DNA of 64,000 nucleotides from Sphingomonadaceae bacterium. Its GTDB lineage: Bacteria; Pseudomonadota; Alphaproteobacteria; Sphingomonadales; Sphingomonadaceae. Shown here one piece after another: positions 1-7,925 of this stretch (its first letter is position 1; every line of letters begins with the position of its first letter). A program made the translations under genes and the position numbers. The stretch lies in NCBI GenBank assembly GCA_024236155.1, contig JACKLA010000004.1, forward strand, positions 137,511 through 201,510, written 5' to 3'. The notes under the pieces were generated by a model. The model was not told where the DNA came from. It saw only the letters and a list, made by a program, of their open reading frames with translations, and made no database searches.

Positions 1-818
1 CGCTCGATTTCATGGGCCGCAGCCCCTGGGCCGACAAGTTCGGCGAAACCGCCGACCGGATCGGGGAGGCGCTCGATTTCATGGAAGCCTGCGGGGTCGA
101 TCCTGCCACCGTGCCGCAATTGCAGGGCACCAGCTTCTACACCAGCCACGAGGCGCTGCTGCTGCCTTACGAACAGGCGATGACCCGGCGCGACAGCCTG
201 ACCGGTGACTGGTTCGACACCAGCGCACACATGGTCTGGATCGGTGATCGCACCCGGTTTGAAAACAGCGCGCATATCGAATTCGCACGCGGCATCGGTA
301 ACCCGCTGGGGATGAAGTGCGGGCCGAGCCTTGAGCCCGATGCGCTGCTCAAGCTGCTCGACACGCTCAATCCGGGCCGTGAGCCGGGGCGGATCACGCT
401 GATCAGCCGCTATGGCCATGAAAAGGTCGAAGCCGGGCTGCCCAGGCTGGTCCGCGCGGTGAAGCGCGAAGGCCATCCGGTGGTGTGGAGCTGCGACCCG
501 ATGCACGGCAATGTCATCAAGTCGGACAGCGGCTACAAGACCCGTCCGTTCGACCGTATCCTGTCCGAAGTGAAGGGCTTTTTTGCCGTTCACCGGGCCG
601 AGGGCACCCATGCGGGCGGCATCCATATCGAGATGACCGGGCAGGACGTGACCGAATGTGTCGGCGGCGCGGTGGCGATCACCGACGATGCGCTGGGCGA
701 CCGTTATCACACCCATTGCGACCCGCGCCTCAACGCGGCGCAATCGCTCGAACTGGCGTTCCTTCTGGCCGAACAATTGCGCGCCGAAACGGCCGAACGG
801 CAGGCCGACGCCGCCTGA
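1..818 (+). CDS. Class II 3-deoxy-7-phosphoheptulonate (DAHP) synthase, 5'-truncated
   Basis: This is the C-terminal part of a plant/mycobacterial-type (class II) DAHP synthase, which condenses phosphoenolpyruvate with erythrose 4-phosphate as the first step of the shikimate pathway. The frame is open from base 3, so the start lies outside the window. Visible class II signatures are WIGDRTR, a GNPLGMKCGPS stretch, the ISRYGHEKV block, the WSCDPMHGN metal/substrate motif, HAGGIHIEMTGQDVTEC and a final THCDPRLN. The family is normally about 450 residues, so roughly 60 percent is present. The stop is followed by 82 bases before egtB on the same strand. No terminator is seen between them, so cotranscription is possible. 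The family call is very secure. Confidence 0.95.
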   Translation, partial: LDFMGRSPWADKFGETADRIGEALDFMEACGVDPATVPQLQGTSFYTSHEALLLPYEQAMTRRDSLTGDWFDTSAHMVWIGDRTRFENSAHIEFARGIGNPLGMKCGPSLEPDALLKLLDTLNPGREPGRITLISRYGHEKVEAGLPRLVRAVKREGHPVVWSCDPMHGNVIKSDSGYKTRPFDRILSEVKGFFAVHRAEGTHAGGIHIEMTGQDVTECVGGAVAITDDALGDRYHTHCDPRLNAAQSLELAFLLAEQLRAETAERQADAA

Positions 819-900
819 TCGGGCAGTCTGGGGCCAGAGGGGTTTAAATCGCAGGCTCGATCCGCCATGTTGGCCCGGCAGGCCGACACAGGAGAGAGCC

Positions 901-2181
901 GTGCCGCAAGCCGCTGCGACTGACCAGCGCGACAATACCGATCTGGCGAAGCGATACCGCGCGACCCGCGAGTTGAGCGTTGCGCTGGCCGCACCGCTGA
1001 GCGAGGCGGATGCGGTCATCCAGTCGATGGAGGATGCCTCACCCGCCAAGTGGCACTTGGGGCATACGACATGGTTCTTCGAAACCTTCCTGCTGCGCGA
1101 TCACCTCGCCGGATATTCGCTGCACAACGACAAGTGGCCCTTCGTCTTCAACTCCTATTACGAAGCGGAAGGCGAGCGGATCGCGCGTTTTTCGCGCGGC
1201 ATGCTGTCGCGTCCGACGCTGGCCGGGATCGCCGAATGGCGCGAGGCGGTGGATGCGGCGATGGAACCGCTGTTCGCTCGCGAGGAACTGGTCCCGTTGA
1301 TCGAACTGGGCATCGCGCATGAGCAGCAGCACCAGGAACTGTTGCTGACCGATATCAAGCATGCGCTGTTCCAGAACCCGCTGGGCGTGGCGATGTTCGA
1401 TGCTGTGAGTCCCCGCGAAGGCGGGGACCTCAGGCAGTCTGGCGAACTGCTTGCCGACCGAGATTCCCGCCTGCGCGGGAACGCGCAATGGCACCAGCAC
1501 CCCGGCGGCATCGCCCTGATCGGGCATGACGGCAGCGGCTTCGCCTATGACAATGAAGGCCCGCAGCACCGCGTCCTGCTCGAACCCTTCGCGCTGGCTG
1601 ACCGGCTGGTGACCAATGCTGAATGGCAGGAATTTATCGACGATGGCGGCTATGCCGATCCGCGCCACTGGCTGTCCGACGGCTGGGCATGGGTGCAGGC
1701 GGAAGGCGTTGCCGCGCCGCTTTACTGGCACGAAGATGAGCAGTTCACCCACAGCGGCTGGCAGGCACGCGATCCCGACGCGCCGGTCACCCATATCTCT
1801 GCCTATGAGGCGGAGGCCTATGCCAGCTGGAGCGGCAACCGTTTGCCGACCGAGTTCGAATGGGAGGCCGTGGCGCAGCAATTCGACCCGTCTGCAGGCA
1901 ACCAGCTCGACGCAGCAGCGCCGCCCATGCCGCGCGGTGGCGCCGACCTGTTCGGCGATTGCTGGCAGTTCACCCGCTCGGCCTATCTTCCCTATCCGCG
2001 CTTCAGGGCTGCAGCGGGCGCGGTCGGCGAATATAACGGCAAGTTCATGAGCGGGCAGGTGGTGCTGCGCGGCGCGAGCTGTGCCACCGTGCGCGGCCAT
2101 TCGCGGGCGAGCTATCGCAATTTCTTCTACCCCCACCAGCGTTGGCAGTTCACCGGACTGCGACTCGCGAAGGATTTGTAA
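901..2181 (+). CDS. egtB: Ergothioneine biosynthesis protein EgtB (sulfoxide synthase)
   Basis: EgtB is the non-heme iron enzyme that couples hercynine to cysteine or gamma-glutamylcysteine with oxygen, forming the C-S bond of ergothioneine. The 426-residue protein has an N-terminal DinB-like half carrying the three iron-binding histidines (His52 in KWHLGHTTW; His140 and His144 in HEQQHQELL) and a C-terminal FGE-sulfatase half (NRLPTEFEWE, VLRGASCAT, GLRLAKDL). The GTG start at 901 is chosen because AGGAGAG lies just upstream; the frame stays open further 5' over non-conserved sequence. The stop overlaps the egtD start by one base. Residues 170-194 lie in the linker between the halves and are encoded by a palindromic repeat (1408-1482) that does not look like EgtB sequence. 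Confidence 0.96.
   Translation: MPQAAATDQRDNTDLAKRYRATRELSVALAAPLSEADAVIQSMEDASPAKWHLGHTTWFFETFLLRDHLAGYSLHNDKWPFVFNSYYEAEGERIARFSRGMLSRPTLAGIAEWREAVDAAMEPLFAREELVPLIELGIAHEQQHQELLLTDIKHALFQNPLGVAMFDAVSPREGGDLRQSGELLADRDSRLRGNAQWHQHPGGIALIGHDGSGFAYDNEGPQHRVLLEPFALADRLVTNAEWQEFIDDGGYADPRHWLSDGWAWVQAEGVAAPLYWHEDEQFTHSGWQARDPDAPVTHISAYEAEAYASWSGNRLPTEFEWEAVAQQFDPSAGNQLDAAAPPMPRGGADLFGDCWQFTRSAYLPYPRFRAAAGAVGEYNGKFMSGQVVLRGASCATVRGHSRASYRNFFYPHQRWQFTGLRLAKDL
1408..1482. repeat. Paired-hairpin palindromic repeat inserted in frame inside egtB
   Basis: The 75-bp segment holds two perfect hairpins: GTCCCCGC/GCGGGGAC (1409-1416, 1421-1428) and TTCCCGC/GCGGGAA (1464-1470, 1475-1481). The same arrangement, with nearly the same arm sequences, a shared CTCAGG box after the first hairpin and almost the same spacing, recurs outside genes at 53262-53333. 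The length is a multiple of three and contains no stop, so it adds 25 residues (S170 to N194) to EgtB without breaking the frame. This is a REP/BIME-like interspersed element read as protein, reminiscent of Rickettsia palindromic elements. Confidence 0.85.
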
Positions 2182-3167
2182 TGACAACCGAAAAGGGCCT
2201 CGCCCTGGTCGATCTCGATGACGATGGTGTCGACCGTGCGTTCCGTTCCGATGTGATCGACGGCCTGTCGCAAGCGCAGAAAGCCGTGCCTGCGCGCTGG
2301 CTCTACGACGATGCCGGATCGCAGTTGTTCGAGGACATTACCCGGCTCGAGGAGTATTACCCGACCCGCGCCGAGACCGAAATACTGACCCGGCGTGGCG
2401 CAGAGTTTGCCGCAGCTATCGGGCCGGGCCGGGCGGTGGTCGAATTCGGCAGCGGGTCTTCGGTCAAGACGCCGTTGCTGCTCAGCCAGATCGACCCGGC
2501 AGCCTATGTCCCGCTCGATATTTCGGGCGATTTCCTGCGCGCCGCCGCCGCCGACCTTTCGGCCAAGTTCCCCGGCCTGCCGGTCCATCCGGTCGAGGCG
2601 GATTTCATGCGCCGGGTCGAATTGCCGGACGATGTGGCCGGCATGCCCAAGCTCGGCTTCTTCCCCGGTTCGACCATCGGCAATATGGTGCCGCGCACCG
2701 CGGTCGAATTGCTGCGCACAATGCGCGAAACGCTGGGTGCGGATTCGTGCCTCCTGATCGGCATGGACCTGATCAAGAACCGCCAGGTGCTCAAGGCAGC
2801 CTATGACGATGCGAGCGGTGTGACTGCGGAATTCAACCGCAACCTCGCGCGGCGCATAAACCGTGAACTGGGCGGGACGATCCCCGTCGACAGCCTCGCG
2901 CATGAGGCGCGCTGGAACGACGAATTTGCGCGGATCGAAATGCACCTCGTGGCGCAACGGGACATGGAGTTCGCTGTGGCGGGGCATGAATTCGCGCTCG
3001 CGAAGGGTGAGAGCATCCACACGGAGAACAGCCACAAGTTCAGCCGCCGATCGGGCAATATGCTGCTGCTGGCGGGCGGCTGGACGCCGACCCATCGCTG
3101 GCTCGACAGCGAGGAACGCTTCTCGCTGATCCTCGCCGAAGCAACCATTCCGCGCAGCGCGCCCTAG
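2181..3167 (+). CDS. egtD: L-histidine N(alpha)-methyltransferase EgtD
   Basis: EgtD trimethylates histidine to hercynine using S-adenosylmethionine and supplies the substrate of EgtB. The 328-residue protein shows family landmarks: PARWLYDDAGSQLFEDIT near the N-terminus, the loop LEEYYPTRAE, the SAM-binding strand VVEFGSGSSVKT, FFPGSTIGN, the LLIGMDLIKN block and a C-terminal ENSHKFS. The ATG at 2181 shares its A with the egtB stop (TAATG), so the two genes are translationally coupled. No egtA, egtC or egtE gene is seen nearby. This suggests a short EgtB-EgtD route using cysteine or glutamylcysteine from general metabolism and an unlinked or generic C-S lyase. Confidence 0.96.
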   Translation: MTTEKGLALVDLDDDGVDRAFRSDVIDGLSQAQKAVPARWLYDDAGSQLFEDITRLEEYYPTRAETEILTRRGAEFAAAIGPGRAVVEFGSGSSVKTPLLLSQIDPAAYVPLDISGDFLRAAAADLSAKFPGLPVHPVEADFMRRVELPDDVAGMPKLGFFPGSTIGNMVPRTAVELLRTMRETLGADSCLLIGMDLIKNRQVLKAAYDDASGVTAEFNRNLARRINRELGGTIPVDSLAHEARWNDEFARIEMHLVAQRDMEFAVAGHEFALAKGESIHTENSHKFSRRSGNMLLLAGGWTPTHRWLDSEERFSLILAEATIPRSAP

Positions 3168-3230
3168 CGCACTGCTCGAACTTTCGGCGCGGTCATTTGC
3201 GGTAAAGCTCGCGCGCCCTATATTGCGGCC

Positions 3231-3920
3231 ATGGACGCCTCGCAGATCTGGAGCGGATTGGTCGATGTGATCGGGCAAGTGCCCCGATCGGGCCTGCTCG
3301 TTGCGACTGTCGTTGCTGTGGTTGCCGGGTGGATCGGATCGGTCATGGTCGGGCGCGATGTTCCGCTGGGCCGCACCGTGCGCGGCGTCAGCACCATGGT
3401 GCTTGGCGGGATATTGCTGCTGGTGGTGTTGCAGGTTTCACGGCTCGATCCTCGCCTCGATGTCGCCGTGCCCCAGCTTGGCCTGCCCGAACAGGTCGTC
3501 GAAGGCGGCGAAACGCACGTGCCGATGGCCGATGACGGGCATTTCTGGCTGCGTGCGGAAGTCAATGGAGCGCCGGTCGATTTCATGGTCGATACCGGGG
3601 CGACATTGACCGCCGTTTCGCAAAAGACCGCCAAAGCGGCAGGGCTCGAACCGCGCAGCGTTGGCGGGCAGGTGCGACTGACCACCGCCAACGGCACGAT
3701 CTTTGCCGATGTGACCTCGATCGAGGAATTGCGCTTCGGCAATGTCGCCGCGCGCGGGCTCGATGCGGTTACCGCGCCCAGCCTGGGTGAGACCAATGTG
3801 ATCGGGATGAACCTGCTCAGCCGTCTGAAGAGCTGGCGGGTGGAGGACAACACGCTGATCCTTGTGCCCAACAATCCCCAGCCGGTGGTCGAGCACGCGC
3901 CAGACTGGGGCGATTCTTAA
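3231..3920 (+). CDS. Membrane-anchored retropepsin-like aspartic protease
   Basis: The 229-residue protein has two N-terminal hydrophobic segments (about residues 21-40 and 52-70) followed by a single retropepsin-type domain. The catalytic motif is FMVDTGATLTAVS with Asp121 in DTGA, then TANGTIFADVTSIEELRFG and the flap-side LGETNVIGMNLLSRL. This architecture fits the bacterial clan AA aspartic protease family (TIGR02281-like), which has one catalytic Asp per subunit and should act as a dimer on the periplasmic side. The substrate is unknown. It starts 63 bases after egtD, with a TATATT element in the gap, so it may have its own promoter. It is probably unrelated to ergothioneine. Confidence 0.88.
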   Translation: MDASQIWSGLVDVIGQVPRSGLLVATVVAVVAGWIGSVMVGRDVPLGRTVRGVSTMVLGGILLLVVLQVSRLDPRLDVAVPQLGLPEQVVEGGETHVPMADDGHFWLRAEVNGAPVDFMVDTGATLTAVSQKTAKAAGLEPRSVGGQVRLTTANGTIFADVTSIEELRFGNVAARGLDAVTAPSLGETNVIGMNLLSRLKSWRVEDNTLILVPNNPQPVVEHAPDWGDS

Positions 3921-3962
3921 CGCGCTTGCCGCGCGGCAGCGGGTGAGGCATCACTTGCGCCC

Positions 3963-4883
3963 ATGACCAATCGCGCCCGTTTCGCTCGCCTCGCTCTCGC
4001 CCTTTCGCTGCTGAGCATCCTGTGGTTCGGCATCGCCATGTTCGGTGCAAGTGCCGGACTATGGAAACCGCTGACCGGCTTTTCCGACATGACCATGGCC
4101 CTGATGAAGCCGATTGCGCCGCCCGACGTGCCGTTGCCAATGCTGCCGACAGCGTTGATCGTCATCGCACTGGTCGCGCTGGTTGCGACGCTCGCAAAGG
4201 CTCCGCGCAAGGGCTGGTTCGCTGCGCTGCTGGCGCTCGCCATACCCCTGGCCCTGTTTGCCGGATTGCTTTCGCTACGCAGCCACGCGCAGAGCGTGCC
4301 CTTCATCCACGATGTCGCGACCGATACCGCCGATCCGCCGCAATTCTCCGCCGCCATGGTCAAGGCGCGCGAGGAGGACGAAGCGAAGAACAAGCTCTAT
4401 CCCTTCGATGTGCCGCTCGACACGCTGGAGGAGTGGAAGAGTAACGAATCGGTTGCCGGCAAGACGCTCGCCCAGCTGATCGAGAGCGGATACCCCGGTC
4501 TCGACCTGACGACGCTGCATGTCGAGGAATCACCCGACAAGGTGATCGATGTGGTCGAAAAGGCGATGGAAATGCGCGGCTATCGCGGGATCACCTCCGA
4601 TCCGAAAGCGGGCATTGTCGAGGGCACCGACAAGGTGTTCTGGTATGGTTTCCTCGACGATGTCGTGGTGCGCGTGCGCCCGGCGGGCAAGGGCTCGGTG
4701 GTCGATTTCCGCTCCACCTCGCGCGTCGGGCTGAGCGACCTTGGCGTCAACGCCAAGCGCGTGGCCGATTTGCGGCAGGCAGTGCTCGACCGGCTTACAG
4801 GGCGCGGTCCGGTTGATCCGGAAGCCTATGCAGCAGAAAAGTCGGACGAGGTGGAAGAAGACCTCAAGGACGCCGATGAATAG
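3963..4883 (+). CDS. DUF1499 family membrane protein
   Basis: The 306-residue protein starts with about three transmembrane segments (roughly residues 8-30, 58-78 and 86-104) and continues into a soluble DUF1499 domain. The domain is recognisable from VIDVVEKAMEMRGYRG, the GIVEGTDKVFWYGFLDD block, VVVRVRPAGKGSVVDFRS and a closing SDLGVNAKRVADLR. The last 30 residues are acidic and probably disordered. The molecular function of DUF1499 proteins is not established. It lies 42 bases downstream of the aspartic protease and ends just before the convergent psd gene. Confidence 0.85.
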   Translation: MTNRARFARLALALSLLSILWFGIAMFGASAGLWKPLTGFSDMTMALMKPIAPPDVPLPMLPTALIVIALVALVATLAKAPRKGWFAALLALAIPLALFAGLLSLRSHAQSVPFIHDVATDTADPPQFSAAMVKAREEDEAKNKLYPFDVPLDTLEEWKSNESVAGKTLAQLIESGYPGLDLTTLHVEESPDKVIDVVEKAMEMRGYRGITSDPKAGIVEGTDKVFWYGFLDDVVVRVRPAGKGSVVDFRSTSRVGLSDLGVNAKRVADLRQAVLDRLTGRGPVDPEAYAAEKSDEVEEDLKDADE

Positions 4884-4889
4884 GGTGCA

Positions 4890-5747
4890 TCAGCCCGCCT
4901 GATCGGGGCGGCTGCCCATCACCTCGCCGAGGCGGACCGGGCGTTCGGGCACCCAGTCGCCATTGAACGCGATGCTGCCTGCCGGGAACAGCATCACCAC
5001 GGTCGAACCGAGCAGGAAGCGGCCCATCTCCACTCCCTGCTCAAGCGTGATGTCCTGATCGTCATAGCGCCACTCAGCGATCTGGCCGCTGCGCTTTTCA
5101 TTGACCACGCCGTGCCACACGGTCGCCATGCTGCCGACAATCGTCGCGCCGACCAGCACCATCGCGAAGGGGCCGTGCTCGGGCGAATCAAATACGCAGA
5201 CAACCCGTTCATTGCGCGCAAACAGGTTGGGTACGCCGCGTGCCGTGACCGGGTTGACCGAGAACAGCGCACCGGGGACGTGGATCATCCGCTCCAGCCG
5301 GGCCGAGCAGGGCATATGGATGCGATGGTAATCGCGCGGCGAGAGATAGAGATTGGCAAAGCTGCCGTTGCGGAAGCGGTCCGCCAGCGCCTCGTCCCCG
5401 CCGACAAGGTCGGTGGTGGTGAAACGGTGCCCCTTGGCCTGGAAGATATGCCGGTCCTCGATCGCACCGAACTGGCTGATCGCGCCATCCACAGGGCAGG
5501 TGAAATCCGCGTCGGCAAGCGGACGCACGCCGGGTTTGAGCGGGCGGGTGAAGAAGTCGTTGAAGCTCTGGTAGCTCGCAAGGTCCGGGTTCTCGGCCTC
5601 GCTCATGTCGACGCCGTAGCGCGCGGCGAAGCGGCGGATGAGCCGTGTCGTGGCTTCGCCCCGTTCGGCACGCGCCACCCTGCCTGCAATCCCGGTCAGC
5701 GCCTGCTTGGGTAGCGCATATTGCAGCAGGACTTTCAGGCGATCCAT
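4890..5747 (-). CDS. psd: Phosphatidylserine decarboxylase proenzyme
   Basis: Psd decarboxylates phosphatidylserine to phosphatidylethanolamine at the inner membrane. The 285-residue proenzyme carries the self-cleavage motif LGST with the Gly247-Ser248 bond that yields a short pyruvoyl alpha chain of about 38 residues. Upstream are the family blocks SFNDFFTRPLKPGVRP, CPVDGAISQFG, YLSPRDYHRIHMP and a GATIVGSMATVWHG stretch. The size and motif order match the long (E. coli-like) subfamily. The start ATG is preceded by AGGAAG. It is convergent with the DUF1499 gene and stands alone. Confidence 0.96.
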   Translation of the reverse strand: MDRLKVLLQYALPKQALTGIAGRVARAERGEATTRLIRRFAARYGVDMSEAENPDLASYQSFNDFFTRPLKPGVRPLADADFTCPVDGAISQFGAIEDRHIFQAKGHRFTTTDLVGGDEALADRFRNGSFANLYLSPRDYHRIHMPCSARLERMIHVPGALFSVNPVTARGVPNLFARNERVVCVFDSPEHGPFAMVLVGATIVGSMATVWHGVVNEKRSGQIAEWRYDDQDITLEQGVEMGRFLLGSTVVMLFPAGSIAFNGDWVPERPVRLGEVMGSRPDQAG

Positions 5748-5841
5748 CTGGCGCTTCCTCTTGGCATGTCCCGGCGGCAGCGCGGGGCTGCCGACAAGGT
5801 TCCCCCGTTGCCGGTCGGGAACGCGAACAGGACGGGAAGGA

Positions 5842-5916
<75 letters not shown>

Positions 5917-6062
5917 GCAGAGCGCGCCCATATAGCGTGTTTCGGCGCGATGTGAAGGGGATGATGCATGGCAAACCGCTCGCAGTATTTTTGTGGACTC
6001 GTAAGTTGAATTGAAATAAAAACACGAGATTGTTCGTATTGGGTTTCCATTTTGGGGGTGAA

Positions 6063-6737
6063 ATGGCGATTCCTGATATTTTCGGCAAGAGAAGGCCTGT
6101 GTCTCCTCCTGGAGGGAGAGGGAAATTTTCAGCGGATTTGCTTGATGAAGCGATCTCCACTGAACTGATGCTTTCGATTCCGAAACAGGAAAAGTCGTTG
6201 TGGTGCTGGGTTGCGGTCGGTTCTGGGATTGCGAGTTTCTACCGGGTCAATGTACCGACGCAGTGCCGTGTCGCCAATGCCGTCCTGAACGTGCCCGATG
6301 ACACATGCTGCCGGAACGGTGATTCGAGTTGCAATCGGTTCGGTTACCTCAACCATACTCTGGCGCATTTCAATTGTTTCGATCGCTATGAAGCCGGCGT
6401 GCCGCGCCCATCGGCAATCGATACCGAAATCGGAGGTAGGCGCCCGCTGGGTGTCAGGGTGCAGTGGCAAACGGGCATTGGTGCCGGGACGGGGCATTTT
6501 CTTGCGGTCAGCGGCATCAGGCAGACGGCTACTGGCACCGACCTTGTGGTAAAGGATCCGTGGGAAGGCAGCACGTCGGTCGTGTCTCATGCAAAAATGG
6601 CTTCGTCCTATGGCGTCGGAAAGGGGCGCTGGACTCACTCCTTCTTCACAATTTCCCCGTCCGATGCCGAACTGGCCGGTGGTGGGGATGCGTTCAAGGC
6701 ACTCGACGATGACCCCGGTCTTTTGGGGGGAATGTGA
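6063..6737 (+). CDS. Papain-like cysteine protease (C39/C70-like), first gene of a four-gene islet
   Basis: The 224-residue protein has no signal peptide. It carries a papain-like triad: Cys48 in SLWCWVAVGSG with the upstream oxyanion Gln42, His145 in GTGHFLAVSG and Asp165 in LVVKDPW. The W-C-W context and the order of motifs resemble the AvrRpt2 (C70) and Peptidase_C39-like families. A pair CC at 82-83 plus further cysteines (68, 90, 105) is unusual for a cytoplasmic protein. The ATG at 6063 has GGGGGTG just upstream and is preferred over an earlier ATG at 6030. The stop overlaps the next start (TGATG). Codon use and A/T content differ visibly from psd and nadE. Protease is well supported; substrate and role are unknown. 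Confidence 0.75.
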   Translation: MAIPDIFGKRRPVSPPGGRGKFSADLLDEAISTELMLSIPKQEKSLWCWVAVGSGIASFYRVNVPTQCRVANAVLNVPDDTCCRNGDSSCNRFGYLNHTLAHFNCFDRYEAGVPRPSAIDTEIGGRRPLGVRVQWQTGIGAGTGHFLAVSGIRQTATGTDLVVKDPWEGSTSVVSHAKMASSYGVGKGRWTHSFFTISPSDAELAGGGDAFKALDDDPGLLGGM

Positions 6738-7423
6738 TGCCTGTCGAACGTATCGATGCACCGCGCGAAATCGACAATATGGTGGATCACGCGATTGCGG
6801 GATTGGGGAATCTATCGGGGGCGATCGGCCTTGGTATCGCCGAAGGTGATCTGTCTGCGTTCGAGGCCATTCCCTTGCATGGCTTCCGCAAGCAGCGCGG
6901 TGAGGGAGCCTTCGATCGATCCGATTTTCCGTTGCTCGGTTGGCGGAGTTTGGTGGTCGATGCTGCTGAGAAAGTCGTTGCAGTTGACATCGATATTGAT
7001 GGCGATGACTATTCGCTTCAGCGCGTGTTTTCCGGTACCACGCTGGAGCGGCTTGTCGAAAGGTCCACAAGACTTGAGGCACTTGCCGCAGGTCAGGCCT
7101 ACACACTGCGGCTGGTTGAAGTTCCGAGCATCAAGCTTGCGGCGATCTGGCTTGAGCGAGGTGAGAATTCGATCTTCCTTCCCTATTCTGACGGTCCGAG
7201 CATGGCGCTCGACTGCGAGGAATTCTACGAGCTCACCGCTGCACGGATGCCTGCCCCGCCGACAACTGCCGCATCCGCGAAGACGGAGCACGAGATAGCA
7301 CTCGACGATGAATATGACGCTGCGGACGAGGATTTCGATCGTCTGGACCTGTTGGCGGAGGATGGCGATTTCGAACCAGACAAATCGAAAAAGGCCGACA
7401 AGAAACAGGAGGGGTCGGCCTGA
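6737..7423 (+). CDS. Unknown acidic-tailed protein, second gene of the protease islet
   Basis: A 228-residue soluble protein with no domain I recognise. The first 170 residues look like a folded alpha/beta domain (FPLLGWRSLVVDAAEKVVAV, LRLVEVPSIKLAAIWLERG). The last 50 are highly acidic and low complexity (DDEYDAADEDFDRLD) and end in a lysine-rich stretch. The ATG at 6737 overlaps the protease stop, so translation is coupled. Because it is locked to a protease it could be a substrate, an inhibitor or an adaptor; this is inference only. Confidence 0.7.
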   Translation: MPVERIDAPREIDNMVDHAIAGLGNLSGAIGLGIAEGDLSAFEAIPLHGFRKQRGEGAFDRSDFPLLGWRSLVVDAAEKVVAVDIDIDGDDYSLQRVFSGTTLERLVERSTRLEALAAGQAYTLRLVEVPSIKLAAIWLERGENSIFLPYSDGPSMALDCEEFYELTAARMPAPPTTAASAKTEHEIALDDEYDAADEDFDRLDLLAEDGDFEPDKSKKADKKQEGSA

Positions 7424-7463
7424 TCCCGGTTGTCGGGGGCTTGGGTGAAACAAGGGGGGAATT

Positions 7464-7925
7464 ATGTCGCTTTCGAATTCAACAGGGCGATGGGTCGAAC
7501 GCAAGGCAGGGGCCGGAGGTGGGGATGCGGACAAGCAACCCTACGAGGAACTGACCAGTTACATACCCTTGGAAGCGGTAACTATCTTCCTGGCGCTGGT
7601 GTCGCTTATCAACGGATTGGAGGAGCTTGGGCGGACGATAAGCCTGCCTCTTGTCGGCGTCGTGGGCGAATTCGATGCCTATGTGCTTTGCGGTATTGTG
7701 GTGGTTCCGCTCGTAGTCTTTCTCGTCAAGCTGGCGAAGGAGAAGAAGGACGGGGTCAAGACCGGGTTCCCGACCTGGCCGATTGCGGCGGGGTTGCTGG
7801 CTTATGCGGTTTGGGGACTCACCGTACCGGGCGTTTTCGAAGATCCCGTGCTCCATGTCGTGGCTGCCCCGGCTGCAATCATCGTGTCGAAAATTCTCTC
7901 GCTGGTGGAAGGAGTCATTGGATGA
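7464..7925 (+). CDS. Small four-helix membrane protein, third gene of the protease islet
   Basis: The 153-residue protein has a short polar N-terminus, then about four hydrophobic segments (near residues 34-55, 70-90, 103-120 and 126-148). A basic lysine-rich loop, KLAKEKKDGVK, lies after the second helix. No family is recognised. The start has a strong GGGGGG ribosome site seven to ten bases upstream, and its stop overlaps the next ATG by four bases (ATGA). The N-terminal segment SYIPLEAVTIF is amphipathic and enters the first helix directly. Confidence 0.7.
   Translation: MSLSNSTGRWVERKAGAGGGDADKQPYEELTSYIPLEAVTIFLALVSLINGLEELGRTISLPLVGVVGEFDAYVLCGIVVVPLVVFLVKLAKEKKDGVKTGFPTWPIAAGLLAYAVWGLTVPGVFEDPVLHVVAAPAAIIVSKILSLVEGVIG

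Noticed and set aside
1039..2187. 382-codon open frame on the strand opposite egtB
   Set aside because: It is antisense to conserved EgtB motifs, has no ribosome site and shows no recognisable domain. Long shadows are expected in GC-rich genes.
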